This document shows positions 41,106-50,793 of a stretch of 64,000 bases of DNA, piece after piece (the stretch's first letter is position 1; each line of letters starts with the position of its first letter). The position numbers and the translations under genes were made by a program. Source of the stretch: Clostridia bacterium (GTDB lineage: Bacteria; Bacillota; Clostridia; Lachnospirales; Lachnospiraceae); assembly GCA_910574835.1 (NCBI GenBank), contig CAJTDE010000001.1, forward strand, positions 1-64,000, written 5' to 3'. Under the pieces are notes generated by a model that searched no databases, was not told the DNA's origin, and saw nothing but the letters and a program-made list of their open reading frames with translations.

Positions 41106-44100
41106 ATGTCATTCGTACATTTGCACACCCATACGGAATACAGCCTTTTAGACGGTTCCAACAAAATCAAAGAATACGCAGCCCGCGTCAAAGAGCTTGG
41201 CATGGAAGCCGCCGCCATCACCGATCACGGCGCCATGTTCGGCGTCATCGACTTTTACCGGGCCGCCCGTGCGGAAGGCATCAAGCCCATACTGGGCTGC
41301 GAGGTCTATGTGGCCCCCAACTCCCGTTTCGACAAAGAGCTTACCGGCGGCGAGGACCGCTACTATCATCTTGTACTTCTGGCCGAAACCAACGAAGGCT
41401 ACGCCAACCTGGTCAAAATCGTATCCAAAGGCTACGTAGAGGGCTTCTACTACCGCCCCCGGGTAGATATGGAGGTCCTGGAGCAGTACCACAAGGGAAT
41501 CATTGCCTTAAGCGCCTGCCTTGCCGGAGAAGTACAGCGTTACATCATAAAGGGTCTTTACGACGAAGCCAAAAAGACAGCCTTAAAATATGAAGCAATC
41601 TTCGGAAAAGGAAATTATTTCCTGGAGCTTCAGGATCACGGCATTCCGGAACAAAAGACCGTGAACCAGGCACTTCTGCGTATGAGCCGCGAGCTGGAGC
41701 TCCCCCTGGTAGCCACCAACGATATCCACTACACCAACGCAGAGGATGCAAAACCCCACGACATCCTCCTCTGCATCCAGACGGCCAAAAAGCTGCAGGA
41801 CGAGGACAGAATGCGCTACGAGGGCGGCCAATATTACGTAAAATCCCCGGAGGAAATGGCGGCCTTATTCCCCTATGCAAAGGAAGCGCTGGAAAATACG
41901 GGAAAAATAGCCGAGCGATGCAATGTAGACATTGAGTTTGGCATCACAAAGCTACCAAAATTCGACGTGCCCGAAGGCTACACCTCCTGGGAATACCTCA
42001 ATAAAATCTGCTTCGAGGGCTTGAGAGAACGCTATCCCGAGGACGACGGAAGCAAAAAGGAACGCCTGGAATATGAGCTTGATGTTATCAAAAGAATGGG
42101 CTATGTGGACTACTTTCTCATTGTGTGGGATTTTATCAAATACGCCCGGGATCACGGCATTGCCGTAGGTCCCGGCCGAGGCTCCGCAGCAGGAAGTATT
42201 GTATCCTACGTTATGCACATCACCAACATAGATCCCATGAGCTATCAGCTTCTTTTCGAGCGTTTTTTGAACCCGGAGCGCGTCTCCATGCCGGATATTG
42301 ACATTGATTTCTGCTATGAACGCCGGCAGGAGGTAATAGACTATGTAGTAAGAAAATACGGCAAGGACCGGGTGGTTCAGATAGTAACCTTCGGAACGAT
42401 GGCGGCCCGGGGCGTGATCCGCGATGTGGGCCGCGTGATGGATCTGCCCTATGCCTTTGTGGATTCCATTGCCAAAATGATACCGGCCGAGCCGGGAAGA
42501 ACCGTGACCTTAAAGGATGCTCTGAAAATGAACCCGGAGCTTCGGGACAGCTATGAAAAGGACCCTCAGGTTCATGAACTGGTGGACATGTCCATGCGTC
42601 TGGAAGGACTGCCCCGCCATACCTCCATGCATGCGGCCGGCGTCGTGATCTGTCAGAAGGCGGCGGACGAATATGTGCCGCTGTCAAGGGCCAACGACGG
42701 TTCTATCACCACCCAGTTTACCATGACAACCCTGGAAGAGCTGGGCCTTCTGAAAATGGATTTCCTGGGACTGCGGACGCTGACCGTGATTCAGGACGCG
42801 GCAAAGCTTGCGGAAAAGAGCTTTCACATTCAGCTGGATATGGATCGGATTGACTATGACGACAAGGCCGTATTTGCTTCCATCGGAAGCGGAAAGACCG
42901 ACGGTATCTTTCAGCTTGAGAGCGCAGGCATGAAAAGCTTTATGAAGGAGCTAAAGCCTAAGAATCTGGAGGACGTCATAGCCGGAATCGCTCTCTACCG
43001 TCCGGGGCCTATGGACTTTATACCCCAGTATATCCGGGGCAAGGATCACCCCGAAACCATTGTCTATGACTGCCCGGAGCTGGAAGAGATCCTGGAGCCT
43101 ACCTACGGCTGCATTGTCTATCAGGAGCAGGTTATGCAGATTGTACAGCGCCTGGCCGGTTATACCCTTGGGCGAAGCGATCTGGTGCGCCGGGCCATGT
43201 CCAAGAAAAAAGCCTCCGTTATGGAAAAAGAGCGGCAGAACTTTGTCTACGGCAATCCGGAGGAAGGGGTGCCGGGCTGTATCAGCAACGGAATCCCGGA
43301 AAAGACCGCCCACAAAATTTTTGACGAAATGACGGATTTTGCAAAATACGCCTTCAATAAGTCCCACGCCGTGGTATATGCGGTGGTGGCCTATCAGACC
43401 GCCTATCTCAAATATTACTATCCGGTGGAATTTATGGCCGCGCTTATGACCTCCTGCATTGAAAATCCGGGCAAAGTGTCCGAGTACATTTTAAGCTGCC
43501 GCCAGATGGATATTCCCATTCTGCCGCCGGATATCAACGAGGGAGAAGCCGTATTTTCCATCTCAAACAAGTCTATCCGCTATGGACTGTCTGCCATCAA
43601 GAGCATAGGACGGCCCGTGGTGGAGTGTATAGTGGCGGAGCGGAATCTCGGGGGAGCCTTCAAGAGCCTTACGGACTTCATAGAGCGGATGTCCGGAAAG
43701 GAGGTCAACAAAAAGACCCTGGAAAATCTGATTAAGGCAGGAGCATTGGACAGCCTGGGAGGAAACCGCCAGCAGTATATGATGGCCTACGGGAGCATTA
43801 TGGACAGCGTAGCTCAAAGCCGCAAGACCACCATGACCGGGCAGATGAGCCTTTTTGACCTGGTGGACGAAGAGGAAAAGGAGCATTTCAAGATTCAGCT
43901 TCCTAAGGTGGAGGAGTACAAAAAAGAGCTTGTTCTGTCCTTTGAAAAGGAGGTTTTGGGCGTCTACATCAGCGGACATCCCTTGGAGGAATACGAGGAG
44001 CGCTGGCGGAAAAATATTACGGCGGTGACTACGGATTTCCAACTGGACGAGGAAACCAACAAGAGCCGGGTTCGGGACGGGGAACTGGTGATTATCGGCG

Positions 44101-44594
44101 GGATGATTACAGGAAAAACGATTAAGTATACGAAAAATAACCGAGTGATGGCATTTCTGCAGCTGGAGGATCTTGTGGGAACCGTGGAAGTGATTGTGTT
44201 CCCCAATATTTACGAGCGCAATTCCGGGATGCTGACGGAAGAGTCCAAGGTCTTTGTCAGCGGCCATGTAAACGGGGAGGAGGACAAGGCGAGCAAGCTT
44301 ATTTGTGACCGCATTTTCTCCTTTGACGAAGGAAAACGGGAGCTGTGGATACAATTTCCCAACCAGGCGGCCTGCGTGGAGCAGGAGGCGGAGCTTCTTG
44401 CGCTTCTTCATGACAGCGACGGCAATGACTCGGTGGTGCTTTACGCGGCGGCGGAGCGGAGCACAAAGCGTCTGGGAGCGGGAAGGAGCGTCCGGGCGGA
44501 GGGAGAGCTTCTTGCAAGGCTTCGGGCGCGTTTTGGCACAGATAATGTAAAAGTTGTAGAGAAACGTATTGAAAAGCTGAAAAAAATGCATTAA
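41106..44594 (+). CDS. dnaE: DNA polymerase III alpha subunit
   Basis: A 1162-residue DnaE1-type replicative polymerase. PHP domain at the N-terminus (F-V-H-L-H-T-H-T-E-Y-S-L-L-D-G), palm with the catalytic triad in P-D-I-D-I-D-F (about 397-403), the R-H-T-S-M-H-A-A-G-V-V-I segment, tandem HhH region, and a C-terminal OB fold (V-I-I-G-G-M-I-T). GGAGGAAGCAGC precedes ATG 41106; an earlier in-frame TTG at 41037 has no support. Base composition drifts from C-rich to G-rich along the gene. Confidence 0.97.
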   Translation: MSFVHLHTHTEYSLLDGSNKIKEYAARVKELGMEAAAITDHGAMFGVIDFYRAARAEGIKPILGCEVYVAPNSRFDKELTGGEDRYYHLVLLAETNEGYANLVKIVSKGYVEGFYYRPRVDMEVLEQYHKGIIALSACLAGEVQRYIIKGLYDEAKKTALKYEAIFGKGNYFLELQDHGIPEQKTVNQALLRMSRELELPLVATNDIHYTNAEDAKPHDILLCIQTAKKLQDEDRMRYEGGQYYVKSPEEMAALFPYAKEALENTGKIAERCNVDIEFGITKLPKFDVPEGYTSWEYLNKICFEGLRERYPEDDGSKKERLEYELDVIKRMGYVDYFLIVWDFIKYARDHGIAVGPGRGSAAGSIVSYVMHITNIDPMSYQLLFERFLNPERVSMPDIDIDFCYERRQEVIDYVVRKYGKDRVVQIVTFGTMAARGVIRDVGRVMDLPYAFVDSIAKMIPAEPGRTVTLKDALKMNPELRDSYEKDPQVHELVDMSMRLEGLPRHTSMHAAGVVICQKAADEYVPLSRANDGSITTQFTMTTLEELGLLKMDFLGLRTLTVIQDAAKLAEKSFHIQLDMDRIDYDDKAVFASIGSGKTDGIFQLESAGMKSFMKELKPKNLEDVIAGIALYRPGPMDFIPQYIRGKDHPETIVYDCPELEEILEPTYGCIVYQEQVMQIVQRLAGYTLGRSDLVRRAMSKKKASVMEKERQNFVYGNPEEGVPGCISNGIPEKTAHKIFDEMTDFAKYAFNKSHAVVYAVVAYQTAYLKYYYPVEFMAALMTSCIENPGKVSEYILSCRQMDIPILPPDINEGEAVFSISNKSIRYGLSAIKSIGRPVVECIVAERNLGGAFKSLTDFIERMSGKEVNKKTLENLIKAGALDSLGGNRQQYMMAYGSIMDSVAQSRKTTMTGQMSLFDLVDEEEKEHFKIQLPKVEEYKKELVLSFEKEVLGVYISGHPLEEYEERWRKNITAVTTDFQLDEETNKSRVRDGELVIIGGMITGKTIKYTKNNRVMAFLQLEDLVGTVEVIVFPNIYERNSGMLTEESKVFVSGHVNGEEDKASKLICDRIFSFDEGKRELWIQFPNQAACVEQEAELLALLHDSDGNDSVVLYAAAERSTKRLGAGRSVRAEGELLARLRARFGTDNVKVVEKRIEKLKKMH

Positions 44595-44638
44595 AATATC
44601 AAGCAGATACCGATAGAACTGTGCTGCGGTTCACAGAC

Positions 44639-44676
44639 GGCCGTACTGCCTGTGCGGTAATCGGACGGTACGGCGC
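44639..44676 (+). promoter_or_regulatory. inverted repeat upstream of pfkA
   Basis: GCCGTAC (44640-44646) pairs with GTACGGC near 44668-44674, just before the pfkA leader. It could be a weak terminator for dnaE or an operator; no T run follows. Confidence 0.4.
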
Positions 44677-44706
44677 AAATGCGGCAATTTATGGGGAGGA
44701 GTAGAC

Positions 44707-45684
44707 ATGACGAAAGAGATTAACACCATCGGAGTATTGACAAGCGGCGGCGACGCCCCGGGAATGAATGCGGCGATTCGCGCGGTAGTCAGAAAAGCCA
44801 TTGCCAACGGAAAGAAGGTCAAGGGAATCCGCAAAGGGTATTCCGGCCTTCTCAATGAAGAGATCATAGATATGACGGCGAACGATGTGTCCAACACCAT
44901 TGAGCGCGGCGGCACCATCCTGTTTACGGCCAGGTGCAAGGAATTTATGACAAAGGAAGGTCAGGAGCGGGGCGCGGAGATCTGCAATAAGCATGGAATC
45001 GACGGAATCGTGGTTATCGGCGGAGACGGTTCCTTTAAGGGCGCTCAGGCATTGGCAAATCTGGGAATTAACACGGTCGGCGTGCCGGGGACAATTGACC
45101 TGGATATCTCCTGTACCGAGTATACCATCGGTTTTGACACGGCGGTCAATACGGCTATGGAGGCGATAGATAAGGTTCGTGATACCTCCACTTCCCACGA
45201 GCGCTGCAGTATTATAGAGGTAATGGGAAGAAATGCCGGTTACATTGCCCTCTGGTGCGGCATTGCCAACGGTGCGGAGGATATTTTGATTCCCGAGAAT
45301 TACGACTATGACGAGCAGGAGATTATCAACAACATCATTGCCAACCGCAAGCGCGGCAAGAAGCATCATATTATTGTAAATGCCGAGGGCGTGGGACATT
45401 CAACCAGTATGGCCCGCCGGATTGAGGCAGCTACGGGAATTGAGACGAGAGCTACCATATTGGGCCACATGCAGAGAGGCGGAAACCCCACCTGCAAGGA
45501 TCGCGTCTATGCGTCTATGATGGGGGCAATGGCGGCGGATCTCCTCTGCGCAGGAAAGACCAACCGGGTAGTGGGCTATCAGCATGGCCGGTTCCAGGAT
45601 TTTGATATCAACGAGGCCCTGGCTATGGATAAGGGAATCGATCCTTATCAGTATGAGATTGCCCAGGCGCTTTCCAAGCATTAG
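44707..45684 (+). CDS. pfkA: 6-phosphofructokinase
   Basis: A 325-residue ATP-dependent PfkA. Starts I-G-V-L-T-S-G-G-D-A-P-G-M-N-A-A-I-R, with G-G-D-G-S-F-K-G-A, the catalytic G-T-I-D-L-D-I-S (PGTIDND-like with Leu for Asn), F-D-T-A-V-N-T and M-G-R-N-A-G-Y. Gly-Gly-Asp-Gly-Ser indicates ATP rather than pyrophosphate use. It commits glucose to glycolysis. GGGGAGG precedes ATG. Confidence 0.96.
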   Translation: MTKEINTIGVLTSGGDAPGMNAAIRAVVRKAIANGKKVKGIRKGYSGLLNEEIIDMTANDVSNTIERGGTILFTARCKEFMTKEGQERGAEICNKHGIDGIVVIGGDGSFKGAQALANLGINTVGVPGTIDLDISCTEYTIGFDTAVNTAMEAIDKVRDTSTSHERCSIIEVMGRNAGYIALWCGIANGAEDILIPENYDYDEQEIINNIIANRKRGKKHHIIVNAEGVGHSTSMARRIEAATGIETRATILGHMQRGGNPTCKDRVYASMMGAMAADLLCAGKTNRVVGYQHGRFQDFDINEALAMDKGIDPYQYEIAQALSKH

Positions 45685-45833
45685 AGCGTTTGAAATTTGT
45701 TTAGTACACCCCCGGGCCATGTCCGCCTGGCTTGCGCCCGTGGGAATAAAGAGAGCAGTTGATGATTGGAGTCCGTTGCAGAACAGAAAACAGTATGCAA
45801 TGGACTCTTATTTACCGGAAAAGGAACGGACAT

Positions 45834-46607
45834 ATGATAACCAGTACGGCCAATCAGCAGGTGAAGCAGTTGATTCAATTAAATAAGAAGGGAAAGCTGC
45901 GGGATGCCCGGGACGTCTTTGTGGTAGAAGGCCCCAGGATGTTTCGGGAGGCTCCGAAGGAACGGATTGAGAAGATCTACATCTCGGAGAGCTATTTTAA
46001 AAATCAGCGGCAGGAAATGGGGTCGGGGATACCTTATGAGGTGGTTCAGGATTCCGTATTCAAGGCCATGTGCGACACGCAGACTCCCCAGGGGATTCTT
46101 TGTCTGGTAAAACAGTATCACTATACGCTGAAGGATCTTTTGAAAAAAACAAATCCCTTGCTGCTGATTCTGGAAAATATCCAGGATCCCGGAAACCTGG
46201 GTACCATGATGCGGACGGCGGAGGGAGCCGGGGCGGACGGCGTGATCTTAAGCACGGGCTGTGTGGATCTCTACAATCCCAAAACCATCCGCTCCACGAT
46301 GGGTTCCGTGTACCGTGTGCCGTTTTTACAGGCCGGGGATCTGAAAGAGACCATAGCCGAGCTTAAGGGGCAGGGAGTGAGTACCTATGCCGCCTTTTTG
46401 GACGGAGCCAAAAGCTACGGCGAACCGGACTACCGGAAGGGAACGGCCTTTCTCCTGGGAAATGAAGGGAACGGCCTTACGCGGGAGCTTGCTGCCTGCG
46501 CCGATACCTGTATCCGGATTCCTATGGAGGGAAAACTGGAATCCTTAAATGTGTCGGCGGCCTCCGCGGTTCTGCTGTATGAGGCCCACCGCCAGAGAAG
46601 CCGATAA
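45834..46607 (+). CDS. TrmH/SpoU-family RNA 2'-O-methyltransferase
   Basis: A 257-residue SPOUT methyltransferase. N-terminal substrate-binding domain (about 1-95), then motif 1 I-L-E-N-I-Q-D-P-G-N-L-G-T-M-M-R-T-A (catalytic Arg), motif 2 L-L-G-N-E-G-N-G-L, and motif 3 I-P-M-E-G-K-L-E-S-L-N-V-S-A-A. It methylates rRNA or tRNA with SAM; the exact site is not deducible. ATG 45834 follows AAAGGAACGG. Confidence 0.92.
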   Translation: MITSTANQQVKQLIQLNKKGKLRDARDVFVVEGPRMFREAPKERIEKIYISESYFKNQRQEMGSGIPYEVVQDSVFKAMCDTQTPQGILCLVKQYHYTLKDLLKKTNPLLLILENIQDPGNLGTMMRTAEGAGADGVILSTGCVDLYNPKTIRSTMGSVYRVPFLQAGDLKETIAELKGQGVSTYAAFLDGAKSYGEPDYRKGTAFLLGNEGNGLTRELAACADTCIRIPMEGKLESLNVSAASAVLLYEAHRQRSR

Positions 46608-46723
46608 GTAATATTTGGCGCGCAGATTCTCCCTTACAATGGGATATCGATACATAAAGCCCCACTTTTTTTGTGTTTTTTGCTGAAAATGTTCCCGCAG
46701 CCACCACTTTTGCGTTTATACCC

Positions 46724-46752
46724 TTGACAAGAGCTGTGCTTCCTGCTAAAAT
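46724..46752 (+). promoter_or_regulatory. strong sigma-A promoter
   Basis: TTGACA (46724-46729), 17 bases, TAAAAT (46747-46752), upstream of the cell-wall hydrolase gene. Confidence 0.8.
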
Positions 46753-46875
46753 GACATCGTAACAAAATTGTAATATTTGCGATCATATTTGTAATATAAT
46801 GACCGGAATAAACAGGCAAAGAGCCGGACAGTCCGGGAAAGAAACAAAATGCAGATATTACACAGGGAGGTTCTT

Positions 46876-47916
46876 ATGAAAGCGATCAGCAGAAAGCTAC
46901 CGGTTTTACTAAGCCTGCTACTGATTTGGGTGATGGCATCCGGGTTCGAGGGAATCGAGGATTTGGATGTGGAGACGACGGCCGGTATTGAGTCCGTGAT
47001 GGACGATTTGACGGGAGAAGATTTTGAGAAGCTGCAGATTGAGGAAGAATGGGAAGAAAAAGTACTTGCAAATGTTGAGGATTATGTTACGGTGCGCTCA
47101 GAGCCGAACGCGGAATCAACCGCTTTGGGGCGGATGTTCAAGGGCGACGGCGGCGAGGTGGTAGAACGCTTGGAGGGCTGGACGAGAGTACAGTCCGGCA
47201 ATGTGAACGGCTATGTGAACAATGATTATCTTTTGTTCGGTTATGAAGCTTACGAACAGGCACAGGAGGAGGTTACATTGACAGCCACATCCCTGACAGG
47301 GGGGCTGCGTATCCGTTCCGAAGCCAGTACGGAGGCAAAGATTCTGAAAAATGTGGGTGAAGGCACGAAGCTTGATGTGGTAGAAGGTGAGGAAACCGAG
47401 GGAGCGGAGTGGATTCACATCCGGTATGCGGAAGAAAAGACAGGCTATGTGTCAGCCGAATACGTCAGCGTGGAATTTGAGCTTGGCGAAGCGATGACAA
47501 TGGATGAGATTAAGAAAAAAGAGGCTGAGGAAAAGCGGGAGAAACTGAAACAGCAGCTGGATTCTTTTAAGGCAAACGGCAATGAGGTTACGCTTTTGGC
47601 AGCGCTCATTCAGGCAGAGGGCGGCAATCAGCCCTACGATGGTCAGGTGGCTATCGGAGCGGTGGTGATGAACCGGGTAAAGAGCGGAAGATATCCGAGC
47701 AGCATTGCGGATGTTATCTATGCCCCGGGCCAGTTCGGGCCGGTAAGCAACGGAACCATAGCCCGGTATCTGGCAGGACCGAAGGCAAGCTGTATGCAGG
47801 CAGCACAGGAAGCTATCAACGGTTATACTACAATCGGAAGCTACACACATTTCCGGAGGGCCGGATATGATGCAGGGCCTGACAGTATTGTGATTGGAAG
47901 TCACGTATTCTATTAA
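46876..47916 (+). CDS. SH3-domain cell-wall hydrolase (SleB/CwlJ-like)
   Basis: A 346-residue exported protein: signal or anchor helix (about 5-25), two bacterial SH3 domains (about 55-115, Y-V-T-V-R-S-E-P; about 135-195, L-R-I-R-S-E-A), a short coiled coil, then a hydrolase 2 domain from about 222 (T-L-L-A-A-L-I-Q-A-E-G-G-N-Q with catalytic Glu, Q-V-A-I-G-A-V-V-M-N-R-V). This domain occurs in the spore-cortex lytic enzymes SleB and CwlJ. Role: peptidoglycan turnover, possibly in spore germination. ACAGGGAGG precedes ATG. Confidence 0.9.
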   Translation: MKAISRKLPVLLSLLLIWVMASGFEGIEDLDVETTAGIESVMDDLTGEDFEKLQIEEEWEEKVLANVEDYVTVRSEPNAESTALGRMFKGDGGEVVERLEGWTRVQSGNVNGYVNNDYLLFGYEAYEQAQEEVTLTATSLTGGLRIRSEASTEAKILKNVGEGTKLDVVEGEETEGAEWIHIRYAEEKTGYVSAEYVSVEFELGEAMTMDEIKKKEAEEKREKLKQQLDSFKANGNEVTLLAALIQAEGGNQPYDGQVAIGAVVMNRVKSGRYPSSIADVIYAPGQFGPVSNGTIARYLAGPKASCMQAAQEAINGYTTIGSYTHFRRAGYDAGPDSIVIGSHVFY

Positions 47917-47926
47917 GAAAAAAGGG

Positions 47927-47961
47927 AAGCTGCGGAGAAGCAAACTCTCCGCAGCTTTTAT
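47927..47961 (+). terminator. intrinsic terminator
   Basis: AAGCTGCGGAG (47927-47937) pairs with CTCCGCAGCTT (47947-47957), then T residues. Confidence 0.9.
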
Positions 47962-48079
47962 TATAGACACAACTTTGGAACCATGCATCAAATACTTGTA
48001 ATTCGGAGAAAATTATAGTATGATAAACTTTAATATATAAAAAAGTTGCTCAACCAAGAAGAAGGAGGAATGAACCTGA

Positions 48080-48514
48080 ATGGATGCCATATATTGGCTG
48101 ATTCTTTTCATTGTGCTGCTGGTGATTGAGATAATCACATTGGGACTTACAACCATTTGGTTTGCCGGTGGAGCATTGACAGCCTTTGTGCTTTCCATGC
48201 TGGAGGTATCATCGGTGCTGCAATGGGCCGTATTCTGTGCGGTTTCTTTGATTCTTCTGTTTGCTACACGACCCTGGGCCGTGCGTTATTTTAACAACCA
48301 GAAGAAAGAGAAAACAAACGTGGACAGTCTGATAGGCAAGACCGCTGTGGTTACATCGGAAATCCGGAATCTGGAAGGAAAAGGCGAAGTTTTTGTAAAT
48401 GGTTTAACCTGGACGGCCCGCTCGGAAGAGGATTCTCTGGAGATTAAAGAGGACACTCATGTAACGGTAACGGCTGTGCAGGGTGTGAAGCTGATTGTTA
48501 AGGTTAAAAGCTGA
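48080..48514 (+). CDS. NfeD-like protein
   Basis: A 144-residue protein with three membrane segments (about 4-25, 28-45, 48-67) and a soluble OB-fold NfeD domain (about 80-142; L-I-G-K-T-A-V-V-T-S-E-I, then V-F-V-N-G-L-T-W-T-A-R-S). NfeD proteins pair with stomatin-like proteins in membrane microdomains. The stomatin gene follows at 48577 and supports that pairing. AGAAGGAGG precedes the start. Confidence 0.9.
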   Translation: MDAIYWLILFIVLLVIEIITLGLTTIWFAGGALTAFVLSMLEVSSVLQWAVFCAVSLILLFATRPWAVRYFNNQKKEKTNVDSLIGKTAVVTSEIRNLEGKGEVFVNGLTWTARSEEDSLEIKEDTHVTVTAVQGVKLIVKVKS

Positions 48515-48576
48515 CGTTGGTTTCATAAGGGATATCATGGAACCGGAATAGTCCGGCTAAAAAAGGAGGAAATGTA

Positions 48577-49506
48577 ATGGGACTTGGGATAGCATTGGTT
48601 ATTATTTTGGTAATTTTTATTTTGCTGATTCTTGCGTCATGCATCAAGATTGTACCGCAGGCGCAGGCGCTGATCATTGAGCGTTTAGGCGCTTATATGG
48701 GAACCTGGGGCGTAGGTATTCACTTTAAAGCGCCGTTCATTGACCGTGTGGCAAAGCGGGTGACCTTAAAAGAGCAGGTTGTTGACTTTGCGCCGCAGCC
48801 GGTAATTACAAAGGATAATGTTACTATGCGGATTGATACGGTCGTATTTTTCCAGATAACCGACCCCAAGCTGTTTGCATACGGCGTGGAGAACCCGATT
48901 ATGGCTATCGAGAATTTGACAGCTACAACATTACGTAATATTATCGGTGAGCTGGAGTTAGATCAGACCTTAACCTCCCGCGAGGTTATCAATACCAAGA
49001 TGCGTGCGTCTCTGGATATAGCTACAGACCCCTGGGGTATCAAGGTAAACCGTGTGGAGCTTAAGAATATTATTCCGCCTGCAGCCATTCAGGATGCGAT
49101 GGAAAAGCAGATGAAGGCAGAGCGTGAGCGCCGTGAGGCCATTCTGAGAGCAGAGGGTGAGAAGAAGTCTACCATTCTGGTTGCAGAAGGACAGAAGGAA
49201 TCTGCGATTTTGGATGCGGAGGCAGAGAAGCAGGCAGCTATCCTTCGCGCGGAGGCGAAGAAGGAAGCAACGATACGCGAGGCCGAAGGTCAGGCTCAGG
49301 CTATCTTAAAGGTACAGCAGGCGAATGCCGATGGTTTAAGAATGTTGAAAGAGGTAGAGGCAGACAGTTCCGTGCTGCAGCTTAAGAGCTTAGAAGCATT
49401 TGCCAAGGCTGCCGACGGCCAGGCGACAAAGATTATCATTCCCTCAGATATTCAGGGATTGGCAGGGACCATAAAAGCTATTACAGAAGTGGCAAAGGAC
49501 AGCTAA
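48577..49506 (+). CDS. stomatin/flotillin-like SPFH protein
   Basis: A 309-residue SPFH protein with an N-terminal membrane helix (about 3-23), the core V-P-Q-A-Q-A-L-I-I-E-R-L-G-A-Y, D-N-V-T-M-R-I-D-T-V-V-F-F-Q-I-T-D, then a helical region with many Ala-Glu repeats. It is the partner of the NfeD gene in the same operon. Separate from the soluble SPFH protein at 18256, which lacks the membrane helix. Confidence 0.92.
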   Translation: MGLGIALVIILVIFILLILASCIKIVPQAQALIIERLGAYMGTWGVGIHFKAPFIDRVAKRVTLKEQVVDFAPQPVITKDNVTMRIDTVVFFQITDPKLFAYGVENPIMAIENLTATTLRNIIGELELDQTLTSREVINTKMRASLDIATDPWGIKVNRVELKNIIPPAAIQDAMEKQMKAERERREAILRAEGEKKSTILVAEGQKESAILDAEAEKQAAILRAEAKKEATIREAEGQAQAILKVQQANADGLRMLKEVEADSSVLQLKSLEAFAKAADGQATKIIIPSDIQGLAGTIKAITEVAKDS

Positions 49507-49521
49507 GATAAGAAAGCCTGC

Positions 49522-49550
49522 GGGGGACACTTAAGGTGTCCCCCTATTTG
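49522..49550 (+). terminator. intrinsic terminator after stomatin
   Basis: GGGGGACAC (49522-49530), TTAAG loop region, GTGTCCCCC (49536-49544), then TATTTG. The T run is moderate. Confidence 0.7.
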
Positions 49551-49612
49551 TATCATGGTAAAAGGAAATTCGTTTGCGGTATCTGTGAGTTGTATTGGAA
49601 TGGAGGTATGTT

Positions 49613-50791
49613 GTGATTCCGGTAATTGACTTGTCAAAGGAATACGGCTTAGTATTGGAAGGCGGAGGAGCCAAGGGCGCTTATCAGATTGGAGCATGGA
49701 AAGCGCTGAAGGAAGCAGGAGTCAAAATCAAGGGTGTAGCCGGAACCTCTGTGGGCGCTTTGAACGGTGCGCTGATCTGTATGGGAGATTTAGAGCAGGC
49801 GGAAAAGCTTTGGAAAACCATTGCCTATTCTAAGGTGATGGATGTAGACGACCAGCTGATGGCCCGGCTTTTTGACAAGGAGAAGTTAAAGCCGGATGTT
49901 CTGCGCAGCACGCTTAAGGATATTTTTCGTATGCTGGGCGATGGAGGAGCGGACATTGCGCCGCTTAAGAATCTGATTGAAGAGAATATTGATGAGGAGA
50001 GGATTCGAAACAGTCCTATGGAATTTTATTCCTGCACCTATTCTGTGACAGACAGAAGGGAGCTGGAGGTAGATATGAAAGCAGTTCCGGAAGGGCAGAT
50101 GCAGGATATGCTGCTGGCCAGCTCTTATCTTCCGGTTTTTAAAAATGAGAAGCTTCACGGAAAGACCTATATGGACGGCGGCATCACGAATGTTCTTCCG
50201 GTGAATACGCTTCTGGACAGGGGCTACGAAAATCTTATTCTAATTCGTATTTTTGGTGTCGGCCATGAAAAAAGGATTATGATTCCCGATGAAGTAACGG
50301 TATTGGAGATAGCGCCCCGGAGCAGCCTCGGCAGTATGTTGCAGTTTGACAGCGCTAAGAGCAGAAGGAATATGAGAATGGGCTACTATGATGCCCTTCG
50401 AATGCTTTATGGCCTGGAAGGAAAAATATATTATATTGAACAAAAGGAAGAAGAGTGTTATTATTTAAATCAATTGATTGGAATTTCATCAGAGGTTACA
50501 AGACATGTTTTAGAGGTTTATAAAAGGGAGCCAGAGACAGAGCTGTCCTTGCGTCAGTATCTTGAGAAGGTATTACCGCAGATAGCGGCGGAGCTGAAGC
50601 TGGGAAATAGCTGGAGCTATAGAACACTGTATTTGACGATGTTGGAAGCTACGGCAAGAATCTTTCGGATTGGCAAATATCATATCTATACGGCAGAGGA
50701 GCTAAGGGAGGCTGTGAGAAAAAAGGCACAAGGCAATGAACTGCCCCGGGAGCTTCCGGCGTTTGTGCATGTGATATTGAACCAACTGTAA
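49613..50791 (+). CDS. patatin-like phospholipase
   Basis: A 392-residue lipolytic protein. Oxyanion loop G-G-G-A-K-G (about 16-21), nucleophile elbow G-T-S-V-G (Ser near residue 47) and the Asp-Gly dyad in Y-M-D-G-G-I-T-N are all intact. It hydrolyses phospholipids or other acyl esters; the target is unknown. Only GTG 49613 has GGAGG at correct spacing; a TTG at 49595 is an in-frame alternative. The C-terminal 150 residues are helical and less conserved. Confidence 0.88.
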   Translation: MIPVIDLSKEYGLVLEGGGAKGAYQIGAWKALKEAGVKIKGVAGTSVGALNGALICMGDLEQAEKLWKTIAYSKVMDVDDQLMARLFDKEKLKPDVLRSTLKDIFRMLGDGGADIAPLKNLIEENIDEERIRNSPMEFYSCTYSVTDRRELEVDMKAVPEGQMQDMLLASSYLPVFKNEKLHGKTYMDGGITNVLPVNTLLDRGYENLILIRIFGVGHEKRIMIPDEVTVLEIAPRSSLGSMLQFDSAKSRRNMRMGYYDALRMLYGLEGKIYYIEQKEEECYYLNQLIGISSEVTRHVLEVYKREPETELSLRQYLEKVLPQIAAELKLGNSWSYRTLYLTMLEATARIFRIGKYHIYTAEELREAVRKKAQGNELPRELPAFVHVILNQL

Positions 50792-50793
50792 AA

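Noticed and set aside
43563-44591. 342-codon open frame antisense to dnaE
   Set aside because: Inside a definite dnaE gene, with no ribosome site and no family resemblance.
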